From assembly GCA_023238725.1 (NCBI GenBank), contig CM041552.1, positions 9,613,647 through 9,677,646 of the forward strand: a DNA stretch of 64,000 nt, in the 5' to 3' direction. The DNA is from Scortum barcoo. Its lineage: Eukaryota > Chordata > Actinopteri > Centrarchiformes > Terapontidae. The notes under the pieces were generated by a model that was not told where the DNA came from, did no database searches, and worked only from the letters and a program-made list of their open reading frames with translations. Positions 49,901-56,154 of this stretch are shown here, piece after piece; positions within the stretch are counted from its first letter, which is position 1; each line of letters opens with the position of its first letter. The position numbers and the translations under genes are program-made.

Positions 49901-52832
49901 AATAAATCCTAAATATGGGAAACTGTGCTGGCAGTACACAATGTGCACACACTATTCTGAAATAAGCTTTATCAAGTTGGCACCGTTGGCCTGGCATTGC
50001 TTTTGGCTGCGTTGATTTCCAGTCTGACGTAAAAAAATAAAGTGTGCAGCTTTTCTAAGTTGGCCTGCAGTCAGCCATGCTTCCATCTTGCTTTGTAAAT
50101 GGAGCAGCGTGAAGCTACGTCATCACTTCCACGTGATCTGACAGATGATGTAATACAGGCTAAGTAAAACAACCCCACTGTAAACTGGAGAGCCATATGG
50201 TGAGACGCAGAGTTGCAGTTCACCCATCAATCCCATCAGCTGAGGAAGTCATCTTTACCAGTTTTGCTTCATTTCTCTCACTTATATTTCACTTTCTGTC
50301 ATAAATGCAGCCTCGCAATTATTTTATATTCCAGTTTTCAGTTCAAGGAGGATCAATTAATAATTATGTCAAGGGGCTCAACAGGCCCATAAAGCATGCA
50401 GCCGGCAGGGAGGAAAGAAAGGGAAGAATACTTAATCCTTCCACAATCGCATTTCAGTCATAAATATACAACTACGCCATGTAATCATCTATAAAAAAAA
50501 TGACAATGTTCTCTGATCTACATTCAACTACAAAAGTGACATTTACAAAAGTGCACTGCAAACATCACAAGAGTGGATTCAGTAAAAAGGAATACAAAAC
50601 AATGATCAGTTTATTAAAAGACAGTCTAACTTATCAGAGTGGTGTAGACTCAACAATACAAATACACAGAACTTAACTGGCAGTGCAATAAATTGTGAAA
50701 TGAGAACTGAGAATATGCAGTCCTATCTCTGTTATATGCTTATTCATCATAATTGTATCAAGGTTAACTCTACACTGACCTTCTTCTCTTGTAAATGCTG
50801 TACATTTAAGGTAATATGTGTCAAGTTATCACACAGGATTCAAACCAAAACCAAACTACCTGCTTCTTTTCCTAATTAAGTTGTACAACAGCATTTAATC
50901 AGTTAGTCAGCAGGGCTGATATACTAAGCAAAATTTGCTTAATGCAGAAAAAACTAGCAAGAAACTGTAACACAGGAATATCAAAACTTACTATTAGCTA
51001 CAGAGTTTATATTTCTAACAAGATAATGTCACGGTCAGTAGACACTGTGACAATTAAAAGATACAAGTCGTTTTTGCTTTTTTGTTTATGTGAAAATAAA
51101 TATTTGCAAATATATCATTGGACTTTTTAAAACCCTGAAACTAGTATCAGCCTCAAAAATCCAGAATCAATGGCTTAATTATACAACTGGTTAATAGCTA
51201 TATTAGCAAGCTCTCCCATTTGGAGTGTATCAAATAACTTGCAATTCATTTCTCGTGGCTTCAGATGTTCCAAAAAGATTACAAACTATGCAAAAACTGA
51301 AAGAGATGTTCCCTCTCAAACTGAATAGAGAATTTGAAGAGGCCGTAGCAGCTCAGATTATTTTCTGTGGTTTTTACATCTTATCTGATGCTTCCGACAA
51401 ATTAACAGGTTCTTGTCAAGATGTTCACAAGAAGCCTATAACTCACTATGCTGCATTAAAACATGGTGTGTTTAAGGGCAAGTGCTGGAAGACAGGTCAC
51501 ACAGTGACAAGAACGTGTGTCACATATGTTAGAATATGCTGATATTAAATTACCGAATCCAATCATAAGGGTCTCGTAAATTCACATTTCCACATAAAAT
51601 GTTGCAACAGACCCGGGAGAAATTGCATTACCATTACAATGCAGCGATGGCTCCACTCCCTCTGCGTTTCCCTCCCCTGCCTGAGGAACACCCCTGCACA
51701 TATTGGATTGTACATAAAGGATTAAAAGGCTATCCCACGAAAACCTTGATCCTGAGTGTAGCGAAGAGGACTACTCCACAAACATAAGCCCCTCACATGT
51801 CAAATGACGGATTTTAATCAAAAGAAATGGGCGTGCAAAGGCTATTAAAAATGTAATTTGACACAAAACTCCCTCAATTAGACTTACATAACCAATGCTT
51901 TTTTTTTTTTTTTTTTAAAAAAAACAACTTAGAGGATCTCATTTCAAAGCCTTTATCATGGCATCACATTACATAACAGATGATTCAGAGTAGAAGTTGT
52001 GCTTGCTTTTGCACCAGCATGCCACGACTACAGAGGCACACAAAATAAAAACCAACACAGTGCCTGAAAGACCCCTTAATGCACTCCCAAATGCCGATAA
52101 CCCCCCTCCTCACTGTTCACCACACCTGGACTCACTGACAGGTGCGTTTGGGAACGAGGTGTTTTGATTTTGCATAATGTGCCTTTAACAAAGAGACCGT
52201 GACTCAACCCAGGAGGCTGTGCATATATGTGTGTGTATATGTGTGTGTTTATGTGTGTGTGTGTGCAAAGATAGGGAGCCCAGCATCACTGCCCATCAAC
52301 AACAAAACACGTCCCATGCAAGCCGAGACCACCATAATAAAAGACAAACACACACTCTCTCATTCACAAAATGTGCACATTTACACTGATGCAATTTCAT
52401 AATAAAAGCCCCGTCCTTCTCCTGCAGCATCACGTTTTATTTAACGCACAATAACGCGAAGTCAGCGTGCAGGCTGGTCACGCAAAGAGCAGCCACGATA
52501 AGTGCGTGTGTGTGCAGAGAAAACAGGACCCTGACGCGTTAAGAGCAGGCTGTCTTTACTTTAAAACAGCCGCAGCTCGTCGGTAAGCTCATTAGCGGCG
52601 GTCGCAGCAGCGTCACCGTCACCGCTGCACCTGCCGGGGGGAGAGAGAGGGAGAGAGGGAGGGCTGCGGGCGGAGGAGGAGGAGGAGAGCCGGCTGAAGG
52701 GGCAGAGACGGGTGCCATGTTCAGGGCAAAACTACATATATATATTTTCACGGAGAAGTGGTTAATGTTTTTATTCTTACCTGCGCAGCCCACAAGAAGC
52801 AAGGCGAGGAAAACATCCCTTGACTGGACCAT
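269..52832 (-). CDS. ncam1: NCAM1 (neural cell adhesion molecule 1), 5' part: 12 coding exons
   Basis: This is the joined coding region of exons 52781-52832, 24821-24895, 23900-24109, 22203-22346, 20638-20775, 19372-19489, 17623-17783, 14416-14558, 2816-2966, 2383-2570, 1937-2033 and 269-430. All have GT/AG borders and phases that add up (1639 bases, 546 codons plus one base). The product is a cell-surface adhesion glycoprotein of neurons and muscle that binds homophilically and carries polysialic acid. Residues 1-18 form the signal peptide. The Ig cysteine pairs are 41/94, 136/186, 232/281, 323/379 and 420/474, and FN1 starts near 493. Sequons are N219, N309, N417, N444 and N473. Exon sizes (75, 144, 138, 143, 151, 97) follow the conserved NCAM plan. 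The remaining FN1, FN2, membrane anchor and cytoplasmic exons lie left of the window. Alignment to human NCAM1 from memory is clear; NCAM2 fits much worse. ncam1a versus ncam1b is unresolved. Confidence 0.95.
431..1936 (-). other. ncam1: ncam1 intron 11
   Basis: This 1.5 kb intron is AT-rich. An A-run lies at about 1722-1738, and poly-A-like tracts at 660 and 1108. Open frames such as 1325-1624 on the plus strand have no recognisable domain. Nothing else is supported. Confidence 0.85.
1937..2033 (-). CDS. ncam1: ncam1 exon 11: second half of Ig5
   Basis: The exon is 97 bases and encodes residues 461-492: ITPESENDFGSYNCTASNEM with C474 and sequon N473-C-T, then ESKEFLLIQA. Human has PDSENDFGNYNCTA and FILVQA. 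N473 corresponds to the second main polysialic acid acceptor glycan of mammalian NCAM. The acceptor follows CTCCCTCCTCCAG. The donor is GCCG|GTCAGT, a weaker but valid site. Confidence 0.96.
2034..2382 (-). other. ncam1: ncam1 intron 10
   Basis: This short 349-base intron separates the two Ig5 exons. It has a GT/GC alternating tract near 2290-2310 and otherwise nothing notable. Confidence 0.9.
2383..2570 (-). CDS. ncam1: ncam1 exon 10: first half of Ig5
   Basis: The exon is 188 bases and encodes residues 398-460: YAPKIHGAVAVYTWEGNPVN, C420 (NISCEV), W433, then LPNSNTTNIKIFRTPSSSYL. Two sequons are kept: N417-I-S and N444-T-T, the latter at the position of a mammalian polysialylated glycan. 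Compared with human there is one extra residue before W433. The acceptor is ATTTCATTAG and the donor CTGCAG|GTACAG. Confidence 0.96.
2816..2966 (-). CDS. ncam1: ncam1 exon 9: second half of Ig4
   Basis: The exon is 151 bases and encodes residues 348-397: SLDGNVVVRSDARVSSLTLK, then YTDAGQYLCTARSAIGEDE with C379, ending AYLEVR. Human has TLDGHMVVRSHARVSSLTLK and YTDAGEYICTASNTIGQD. The acceptor is TCTTGTTTAG and the donor CGCT|GTAAGT. It has no internal start codon that would reveal it as an open frame, but homology, cysteine position and phase are unambiguous. Confidence 0.95.
8517..8564. repeat. Perfect inverted repeat (10-base arms)
   Basis: Arm GTGACTGTCG at 8517-8526 is exactly reverse-complemented at 8555-8564, with a 28-base spacer. 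The surrounding 400 bases are GC-richer than the rest of intron 8. Confidence 0.75.
10512..10846. mobile_element. MITE-like element with terminal inverted repeats
   Basis: The left end TTAAAGACACCCTGTGGAGT and the right end (reverse complement CTAAAGGTGCCCTGTGGAGT) form an imperfect inverted repeat of about 20 bases, some 335 bases apart. The interior has no coding capacity. This end sequence resembles short non-autonomous DNA transposons repeated in many teleosts. No clear target duplication could be defined. An RFX-like motif lies inside at 10574-10587. Confidence 0.6.
12870..12905. repeat. Perfect inverted repeat (11-base arms)
   Basis: TGATCTCGTGA at 12870-12880 is exactly reverse-complemented as TCACGAGATCA at 12895-12905, with a 14-base loop. 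It is a potential hairpin or cruciform in intron 8. Confidence 0.8.
13895..14365. mobile_element. Degenerate non-autonomous DNA transposon (tentative)
   Basis: The left part contains CACCGGCGTCCTGCAGG (about 13926-13942). The right part contains TTGCAGGACACCGGCTCTTA (about 14335-14354), roughly its inverse. Ends with CCGGTGTCCTGCAGG are seen in repeated elements of many fish genomes. The interior is AT-rich and non-coding. Borders are approximate. Confidence 0.45.
14416..14558 (-). CDS. ncam1: ncam1 exon 8: first half of Ig4, ends at the VASE splice site
   Basis: The exon is 143 bases and encodes residues 300-347: KPKITYIVNQ with sequon N309-Q-S, then EEQVTLTCEASGDPTPTISW with C323 and W335, nearly identical to human. 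It ends SYGEHVFTEGEQ. The human counterpart ends with a sequon (RNISSEEK), and that asparagine is absent here. In mammals the optional 30-base VASE exon is inserted directly after this exon. The acceptor is ATTTACAG and the donor GAGCAG|GTAAAA, phase 0, which is compatible with a cassette exon. Confidence 0.95.
14559..17622 (-). other. ncam1: ncam1 intron 7
   Basis: This 3.1 kb intron has T-runs (15230-15241), an A-run (about 16718-16735) and no recognisable gene. The frame on the minus strand extending from exon 8 into 14559-14801 is intron read-through. Confidence 0.85.
17623..17783 (-). CDS. ncam1: ncam1 exon 7: second half of Ig3
   Basis: The exon encodes residues 246-299. It contains GEKYSFNEDGSEMTIMDV, then LDEGDYTCIAKNKAGE with C281, ending SLRVF before the Ig4 KPKITY motif. 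Human NCAM1 has EYICIAENKAGEQ at the same place. The acceptor is CTCAACAG|GAACG and the donor TTTG|GTAAGA. Phases 2 and 1 agree with exons 6 and 8. Confidence 0.95.
17784..19371 (-). other. ncam1: ncam1 intron 6
   Basis: This 1.6 kb intron contains a very AT-rich, self-complementary stretch (18715-18795) and a partial copy of a common teleost repeat at about 19125-19200 containing ATGTTAGCATGCTAAC. Nothing else is recognisable. Confidence 0.85.
19125..19200. repeat. Teleost interspersed repeat fragment (GTTAGCATGCTAAC family)
   Basis: The stretch AAATGTTAGCATGCTAACAC is the hallmark of a repeat family abundant in spiny-rayed fish. A longer, more decayed copy of the same family lies at 29185-29690. 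Confidence 0.6.
19372..19489 (-). CDS. ncam1: ncam1 exon 6: first half of Ig3
   Basis: The exon encodes residues 207-245. Visible are LPTIRVWQSEVNATADVGQ, carrying the conserved sequon N219-A-T, the first cysteine C232 (MLTCAVDG), and YPEPMVTWT with W244. The acceptor is GTGCCTCAG and the donor ACAAG|GTAAAA. It ends in phase 2, as required by exon 7. The exon has no methionine-initiated frame of useful length, so a simple ORF scan misses it. Confidence 0.95.
19554..20289 (+). mobile_element. Internally deleted Tc1-like transposon with intact inverted repeats
   Basis: Nearly identical terminal inverted repeats of 107-108 bases lie at 19554-19660 and 20182-20289. They begin CAGTG and contain AAAAGTCTACACACCC, and both sides are flanked by the TA target duplication (19552-19553, 20290-20291). 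Between them only the C-terminal part of the transposase remains. At about 736 bases the element is roughly half the usual 1.6 kb. It lies in intron 5 antisense to ncam1. Possible mobilisation in trans is inference. Confidence 0.93.
19789..20069 (+). pseudogene. Tc1-like transposase, C-terminal remnant
   Basis: The reading frame starts at KHTSKSSK, hits an in-frame stop (TAA 19813-19815), then continues WPSQSPDLNPIEHLWGDLKR with the third catalytic acidic residue (E of NPIEHLW). It runs through CPRNLSDLEQFCKEEWANI to VIKAKGAATKY and a natural stop. The N-terminal DNA-binding domain and the first two catalytic aspartates are missing, so it is not functional. It sits inside the element at 19554-20289. 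Confidence 0.92.
20289..20322. repeat. TACA microsatellite
   Basis: A run of TACA/TATA units directly abuts the right end of the Tc1-like element. It may have been seeded at the TA insertion site. Confidence 0.85.
20638..20775 (-). CDS. ncam1: ncam1 exon 5: second half of Ig2
   Basis: The exon is 138 bases and encodes residues 161-206. It contains NNHLQIRGIKKTDEGSYTCE, almost identical to human NCAM1, with C186, then the RGEIDLRVINVVVN strand leading to Ig3. The acceptor follows TTCCTTTCAG and the donor is AACG|GTGAGT. The boundary at residue 206/207 matches the Ig2/Ig3 junction used in mammals. Confidence 0.96.
20776..22202 (-). other. ncam1: ncam1 intron 4
   Basis: This 1.4 kb AT-rich intron contains a near-perfect palindrome at 21803-21832. 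No repeat family or gene was recognised. Confidence 0.85.
21803..21832. repeat. Near-perfect palindrome (13-base arms, one mismatch)
   Basis: GCCATGCATACAT (21803-21815) and ATGTATGCACGGC (21820-21832) pair with a single mismatch around a 4-base ATTA loop. A further copy of the TAATGTATGCAT core follows at about 21833-21845. Confidence 0.8.
22203..22346 (-). CDS. ncam1: ncam1 exon 4: first half of Ig2
   Basis: The exon is 144 bases and encodes residues 113-160: NAPSPQEFTEGDNANIVCD with C136, then PPPAVFWKYKG with W148. Human NCAM1 has NAPTPQEFREGEDAVIVCD. The WKYKGAKIQMVKDVRF segment, which spans this exon and the next, is the counterpart of the mammalian Ig2 heparin-binding segment, but some of its basic residues are replaced. 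The acceptor is TTTCCAG|AAAAAA and the donor GATG|GTAAGA. Confidence 0.96.
22347..23899 (-). other. ncam1: ncam1 intron 3
   Basis: This 1.55 kb AT-rich intron has no recognisable repeat, RNA or gene. The frame at 22099-22422 on the minus strand is exon 4 plus intron read-through. Confidence 0.85.
23900..24109 (-). CDS. ncam1: ncam1 exon 3: second half of Ig1
   Basis: The exon encodes residues 43-112. Key points are the Ig tryptophan W52 (HIDWFGPNGD), the DESSSTLTLY strand, and the second cysteine C94 in AGTYKCVATNGDDQGEATV, ending KVKIF. It is three codons shorter than my recollection of the human exon, with the gap around the AKDKDISW region. Two AGs lie close together at the acceptor. The one at 24110-24112 keeps the frame and restores the V-V-G-V-A-K alignment, so the exon is started at 24109. 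The donor is TTCC|GTAAGT. Confidence 0.95.
24110..24820 (-). other. ncam1: ncam1 intron 2
   Basis: This 711-base AT-rich intron splits Ig1. Nothing notable was seen. Confidence 0.9.
24821..24895 (-). CDS. ncam1: ncam1 exon 2: first half of Ig1
   Basis: The exon is 75 bases, the same size as the conserved mammalian exon, and encodes residues 18-42. It contains the PSQGEISLGESKFFMCE stretch with the first Ig1 cysteine (C41); human has PSQGEISVGESKFFLCQ. The acceptor follows a pyrimidine tract ending TTGTAG, and the donor is GAAG|GTAAGT. It is phase 1 at both ends. It lies 27.9 kb from exon 1, so the gene has the very long first intron typical of NCAM1. Confidence 0.95.
27172..27193. repeat. 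ATG/GAT trinucleotide microsatellite
   Basis: About seven ATG units. The following 120 bases (AAGTATATTTGTAAAGCCC ... AAAGTGCTTTACA ... AAGGAAAAATCC, A-run) resemble a decayed teleost retroposed repeat, but the match is weak. Confidence 0.8.
29185..29690. repeat. Decayed teleost interspersed repeat (GTTAGCATG family)
   Basis: Ordered hallmark strings are seen: TAGCGCCACCAGCAAGGTTT, AATACTTTGGTTTATTCACA, CCTCAGCTGTACTTTGTG, TTAGCAGATGTTAGCATG, CATTTAGCTCAAGACACAGC, and TAGAGACTTAGTCTTGTTGC. They match, in order, an interspersed element repeated in many spiny-rayed fish. It has no coding capacity. The borders are approximate. Confidence 0.65.
31913..31942. repeat. AC dinucleotide microsatellite
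   Basis: About 15 uninterrupted AC units in intron 1. Confidence 0.95.
33020..33033. promoter_or_regulatory. RFX-type X-box candidate
   Basis: GTTGCTATGGAAAC differs by one base from the textbook palindromic X-box GTTGCCATGGAAAC bound by RFX factors. It lies in intron 1, 60 bases before a CT-rich microsatellite. Function is inferred only. Confidence 0.45.
33078..33111. repeat. CT dinucleotide microsatellite
   Basis: Two CT runs interrupted by one AG. Confidence 0.9.
35742..35770. repeat. TTTTA microsatellite
   Basis: Four to five TTTTA units after a T-run in intron 1. Confidence 0.8.
40444..41203. mobile_element. Non-autonomous DNA transposon-like repeat with inverted ends
   Basis: The left end AAAAAGGTTCTGTATGTAAC and the right end (reverse complement TTAAAGGGGCTGTATGTAAT) are inverted copies, about 760 bases apart. 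The interior is non-coding and includes a roughly 20-base tandem duplication (CCAACCGCTGT / TCAACCGCTGT, 40479-40518). Similar ends are common in short repeats of spiny-rayed fish. No target duplication was confirmed. Confidence 0.55.
41952..41989. repeat. Perfect inverted repeat (12-base arms)
   Basis: AGCTAATTTTCT at 41952-41963 is exactly reverse-complemented as AGAAAATTAGCT at 41978-41989 around a 14-base loop. Both arms carry TAAT/ATTA homeodomain-type cores. Confidence 0.85.
52228..52265. repeat. GT-rich microsatellite
   Basis: Imperfect GT repeat with TAT interruptions, about 0.5 kb downstream of exon 1 in intron 1. Confidence 0.85.
52781..52832 (-). CDS. ncam1: ncam1 exon 1: start codon and signal peptide
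   Basis: The exon encodes MVQSRDVFLALLLVGCA plus one base of the next codon. It has a polar N-terminus, a hydrophobic LALLLVG core and a small residue at the likely cleavage area, matching the shape and start of human NCAM1 (MLQTKD...). The ATG (complement of 52830-52832) has G at -3 and G at +4, a strong initiation context. The donor is GCAG|GTAAGAA. Reading past the donor gives an open frame rich in proline that is intron, not protein. Cleavage probably leaves a mature N-terminus near residue 19 or 20, encoded by exon 2. Confidence 0.93.
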
Positions 52833-53126
52833 CGCAACTCCCCGAGTAACGTGGACGTTAAGCTAACGTTCAACCTCCCGCTCGGTCCCTATAACGGTGT
52901 CGCCCTCGGGTTTCCTACCTTGTCTTTAGCAGCTGTACATCTCTAATCTTTGTGTGTGTGTGTTTTTTTCAGAGCTAGCAGTGGCTGACAGAGAGCAGCA
53001 GCAGCAGCGCAGCGGCCGGAGATTAGCGGTGATGAGCGCCAGTGCTCTGTTCAAAGTCTGACTGACAAGCGCCTGCTCACACACGTGGATCAATGCGCGC
53101 AAGCGGAATGTTAAAATAGTGCGCCG
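52833..53126 (-). promoter_or_regulatory. ncam1: ncam1 5' UTR and core promoter region (inferred)
   Basis: The stretch is rich in G, C and CpG compared with the surrounding DNA and lies directly upstream of the ncam1 ATG. It contains a CAG run (about 52994-53010) and an E-box CACGTG (about 53079-53090). No strong TATA box is seen; the closest match on the minus strand is TATTTTAA near 53111-53118. A minimal upstream frame (ATG complement at 52938-52940, M-Y-S-C-stop) precedes a possible donor AAG|GTAGGAA near 52917, so a 5' UTR intron is possible. The transcription start cannot be fixed from sequence alone; somewhere near 53000-53100 is a guess. Confidence 0.5.
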
Positions 53127-53823
53127 GCCAGTGTCACAGGGAAACCCCAGCAATGATCATCATAATAATGAAAAAATATCATTCAAATATGTATCGTATC
53201 CAGTGGTGTACAGTAGATTTAGCAGCTGCAAATATCAAAGTGATATTGCATTAAAACATTAAAGCGAGTGCCATGGGGAAATCCCAGCAATGATAACCAT
53301 AATGATGAAAATATATTATTATATTGTATTATTAATGTATTATATTAAGCGGTACGTACTTACAATTTTGAGGTATATTTTACATCTATATTTCAGAGTA
53401 GATATACATTTTCTTTATATCACTAAATGTTTAGCTAGTTTAAATAGCTAGCAAATCAATTATGATGTTTGATTATGGATAGAAGCCACCAGGCAGTATA
53501 TATTAGTATATAATAAACTCCAAGTTTAGCAGCTGCAATGTCAAAGTGATATTGCATCGAAACATTAAAACGAGTGTCATGGGAAAACCCCAGCAATGAT
53601 AATCATAACAATGAAAATATCATATTGTTTTATATATAGTGCATTTTCATCTTCTATATACTTCTACTCATCTATATTTTTGAATCGATATATAAACTCT
53701 TTATATCACTACATGTTTTCAGATTGATAATGGGAAATGTAAGCAGCAAATCAATTGTAATGTATCATTATGGATGGAAGCTATCACTAATGCTGCACTA
53801 TAATTCTGGCTATAATTCTGTTA

Positions 53824-56154
53824 CTTTGTTGTCGTTTCATCTGATCTCCGGCCGTATGTCTTGGACACTCGGGTAAAGAGAGGGGCTGAGCTGTCAACCG
53901 ATCACCACCTGGTGGTGAGTTGGATCCGCTGGCAGAGGAGGAAGTTGGACAGACCTGGCAGACCCAAACGTATTGTGAGGGTCTGTTGGGAACGTCTGGC
54001 CGAGCCCTCTGTCAGGGAGGTCTTCAACTCCCACCTCCGGAAGAGCTTCTCACAGATTCCGAGGGAGGCTGGGGACATTGAGTCCGAGTGGACCATGTTC
54101 TCTGCCTCCATTGTCGACGCGGCAGTTCAAAGTTGTGGACGCAAGGTCTCTGGTGCCTGTCGTGGCGGCAACCCCCGAACCCAGTGGATGCCATCAGGCT
54201 GAAGGAAGGAGTCCTATCGGGCCATGTTGGCCTGTGGGACTCCTGACGCAGTTGACCAATGGGTACCGGCAGGCCAAGCAAGCCGCAGCCCAGGACGGTC
54301 CTGGAGGCAAAAACTTCGGGTCTGGGAGGAGTTCGGTGAGGCCATGGAGGAGGACTATCGGTCGGCCTCGAAGAGATTCTGGCAAACCGTCCGGCGCCTC
54401 AGAAGGGGGAAGCAGTACTCTGCCAACACTGTTTACAGTGCGGGTGGGGAGCTGTTGACCTCGACTGGGGACATTGTCGGACACGGTGGAAGAAATACTT
54501 CGAGGATCTCCTCAATCCCACCGACTTGCCTTCCAGTGAGGAAGCGGAGGCTGGGGACTCTGAAGGTGGACTCGTCCATCACCCGAGCCGAAGTCACTGA
54601 GGTAGTTCGTAAGCTCCTTGCAGTGGCAAGGCGCCGGGGGTGGATGAGATCCGCCCTGAGTACCTCAAGTCTCTGGATGTTGTGGGGCTGTCTTGGCTGA
54701 CACGCCTCTGCAACATTGCATGGAGGTTGGGGACAGTGCCTCTGGAGTGGCAAACTGGGGTGGTGGTCCCTCTTTTTAAAAAGGGGGACCGGAGAGTGTG
54801 TTCCAACTACAGGGGATCACACTTCTCAGCCTCCCCGGGAAGGTCTCACGCCAGGGTACTGGAGAGGAGAATTCGGCCGATAGTCGACCCTCAGGATTCA
54901 GGAGGAACAATGCGGTTTTCGTCCCGGTCGGAACACTGGACCAGCTCTATGCTACTCTCCATGCAGGGTGCTTGAGGGTTTATGGGAGTTTGGCCAACCA
55001 GTCCACATGTGCTTTGTGGATCTGGAGAAGGCATTCGACCGTGTCCCTCGTGGTATTCTGTGGGGAGTGCTCCGCGAGTATGGGGTCCGGGGGCCTTTGC
55101 TAAAGGGCTGTTCGGTCTCTGTACGACCGGAGCAGGAGCTTGGTTCGCATTGCCGGTAGTAAGTCAGATCTGTTCCCAGTACATGTTGGACTCCGGCAGG
55201 GCTGCCCTTTGTCACCGGTCCTGTTCATAATCTTTATGGACAGGATTTCTAGGCATAGCCAGGGGCCGGAGGGAGTCCAGGTTTGGGAACCACAGGATTT
55301 CATCTCTGCTTTTTGCGGATGATGTTGTCCTGTTGGCTTCATCAGGCCAGGACCTTCAGCGTGTGCTTGGAGCGGTTTGCAGCCGAGTGTGAAGCGGCTG
55401 GGATGAGAATCAGCACCTCCAAATCCGAGGCCATGGTTCTCGACCGGAAAAGGGTGGCGTGCCCTCTCCGGGTGGGTGGAGAGGTCCTGCCTCAAGTGGA
55501 GGAGTTCAAGTATCTCGGGGTCTTGTTCACGAGTGAGGGAAAGATGGAGCGTGAGATTGACAGGCGGATTGGTGCAGCGTCCGCAGATTATGCGGTCGGT
55601 GTACCGGACCGTGTCGTGGTGAAGAAGGAGCTGACCGTCAATCGAAAGGTGAAGCTCTCGATTTACCGAGTCGGTCAATCTACGTTCCCACCCTCACCTA
55701 TGGTCATGAACTTTGGGTAATGACCGAAAGGACAAGATCGCGGATACAAGCGGCCGAAATGAGTTTCCTCCGCAAGGTGGTGGCTGGGCGCTCCCTTAGA
55801 GATAGGGTGAGAAGCTCAGTCACACTCGGGAGGAGCTCGGAGTAGAGCCGCTGCTCCTTCACATCAAGAGGAGTCAGCTGAGGTGGCTTGGGCATCTGTT
55901 TCGGATGCCCCCTGGATGCCTCCCTAGGGAGGTGTTCCAGGCATGTGTCCCACCGGGAGGAGGCCCCGGGGAAGACCCAGGACACGCTGGAGAGACTATG
56001 TCTCTCAGCTGGCCTGGGAACGCCTCGGGGTCCCCCCGGAAGAGCTGGAGGAAGTGTCTGGGGTGAGGGAAGTCTGGGCATCTCTGCTCAGACTGCTGCC
56101 TCCGCGACCCGGTCCCCGGATCAAGCGGATGAAGATGGATGGATGGATGGATGG
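53824..56154 (+). mobile_element. 5'-truncated RTE/Rex3-like non-LTR retrotransposon
   Basis: The copy is 2331 bases, bounded by a perfect 10-base target duplication AATTCTGTTA (53814-53823 and 56155-56164), and ends in GATGGATGG repeats (56134-56154). A GATG tail, 5' truncation and short duplications are the published features of fish Rex3 (RTE clade). The remaining sequence starts at the end of the endonuclease domain and covers the reverse transcriptase and C-terminal region. It is GC-rich compared with its surroundings. It lies about 1 kb upstream of the ncam1 ATG in the divergent orientation. Confidence 0.9.
53861..56130 (+). pseudogene. RTE/Rex3-like retrotransposon polyprotein, inactivated
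   Basis: Fragments in order across shifting frames are: endonuclease end (LSTDHHLVVSWIRW, near 53897), EEFGEAMEEDYRSASKRFWQ (54328), PEYLKSLDVVGLSWLTRLCN (54655), VPLFKKGDRRVCSNYRG (54767), MCFVDLEKAFDRVPRGILW (55008), GLRQGCPLSPVLFIIFMDRI (55187), catalytic LLFADDVVLLAS (55306), FKYLGVLFTSEGKMEREIDR (55507) and the C-terminal GRRPRGRPRTRWRDYV (55950). At least six frameshifts and internal deletions separate them, so no protein can be made. The RT catalytic FADD is visible. Confidence 0.92.

Larger units (their letters stand above)
24896..52780 (-). other. ncam1: ncam1 intron 1 (27.9 kb)
   Basis: This very large first intron separates the signal-peptide exon from Ig1. It holds microsatellites (27172-27193, 31913-31942, 33078-33111, 35742-35770, 52228-52265), a decayed repeat (29185-29690), a repeat with inverted ends (40444-41203), a perfect 12-base-arm palindrome (41952-41989), an RFX-like X-box (33020-33033) and T/A runs (51898-51925). 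Short open frames on both strands (for example 42699-43001 plus, 51225-51542 plus) show no domain, conserved motif or splice logic and are taken as chance. Stretches such as 38470-38760 and 39800-40140 look non-repetitive and are candidates for conserved regulatory DNA. Confidence 0.85.

Noticed and set aside
51225..51542. 105-codon plus-strand frame in intron 1
   Set aside because: Sequence does not resemble a known protein and lacks supporting signals. RNA evidence would be needed to revive it.
52539..52780. Proline-rich continuation of the exon 1 reading frame
   Set aside because: It lies beyond a good donor (GCAG|GTAAGAA), and exon 2 joins in phase with strong homology, so this is intron read-through.
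269..52832. Assignment to NCAM2 instead of NCAM1
   Set aside because: Strings such as NNHLQIRGIKKTDEG, KPKITY, EEQVTLTCEASGDP and VAVYTWEGN are NCAM1-specific; only the short Ig4 loop is NCAM2-like.
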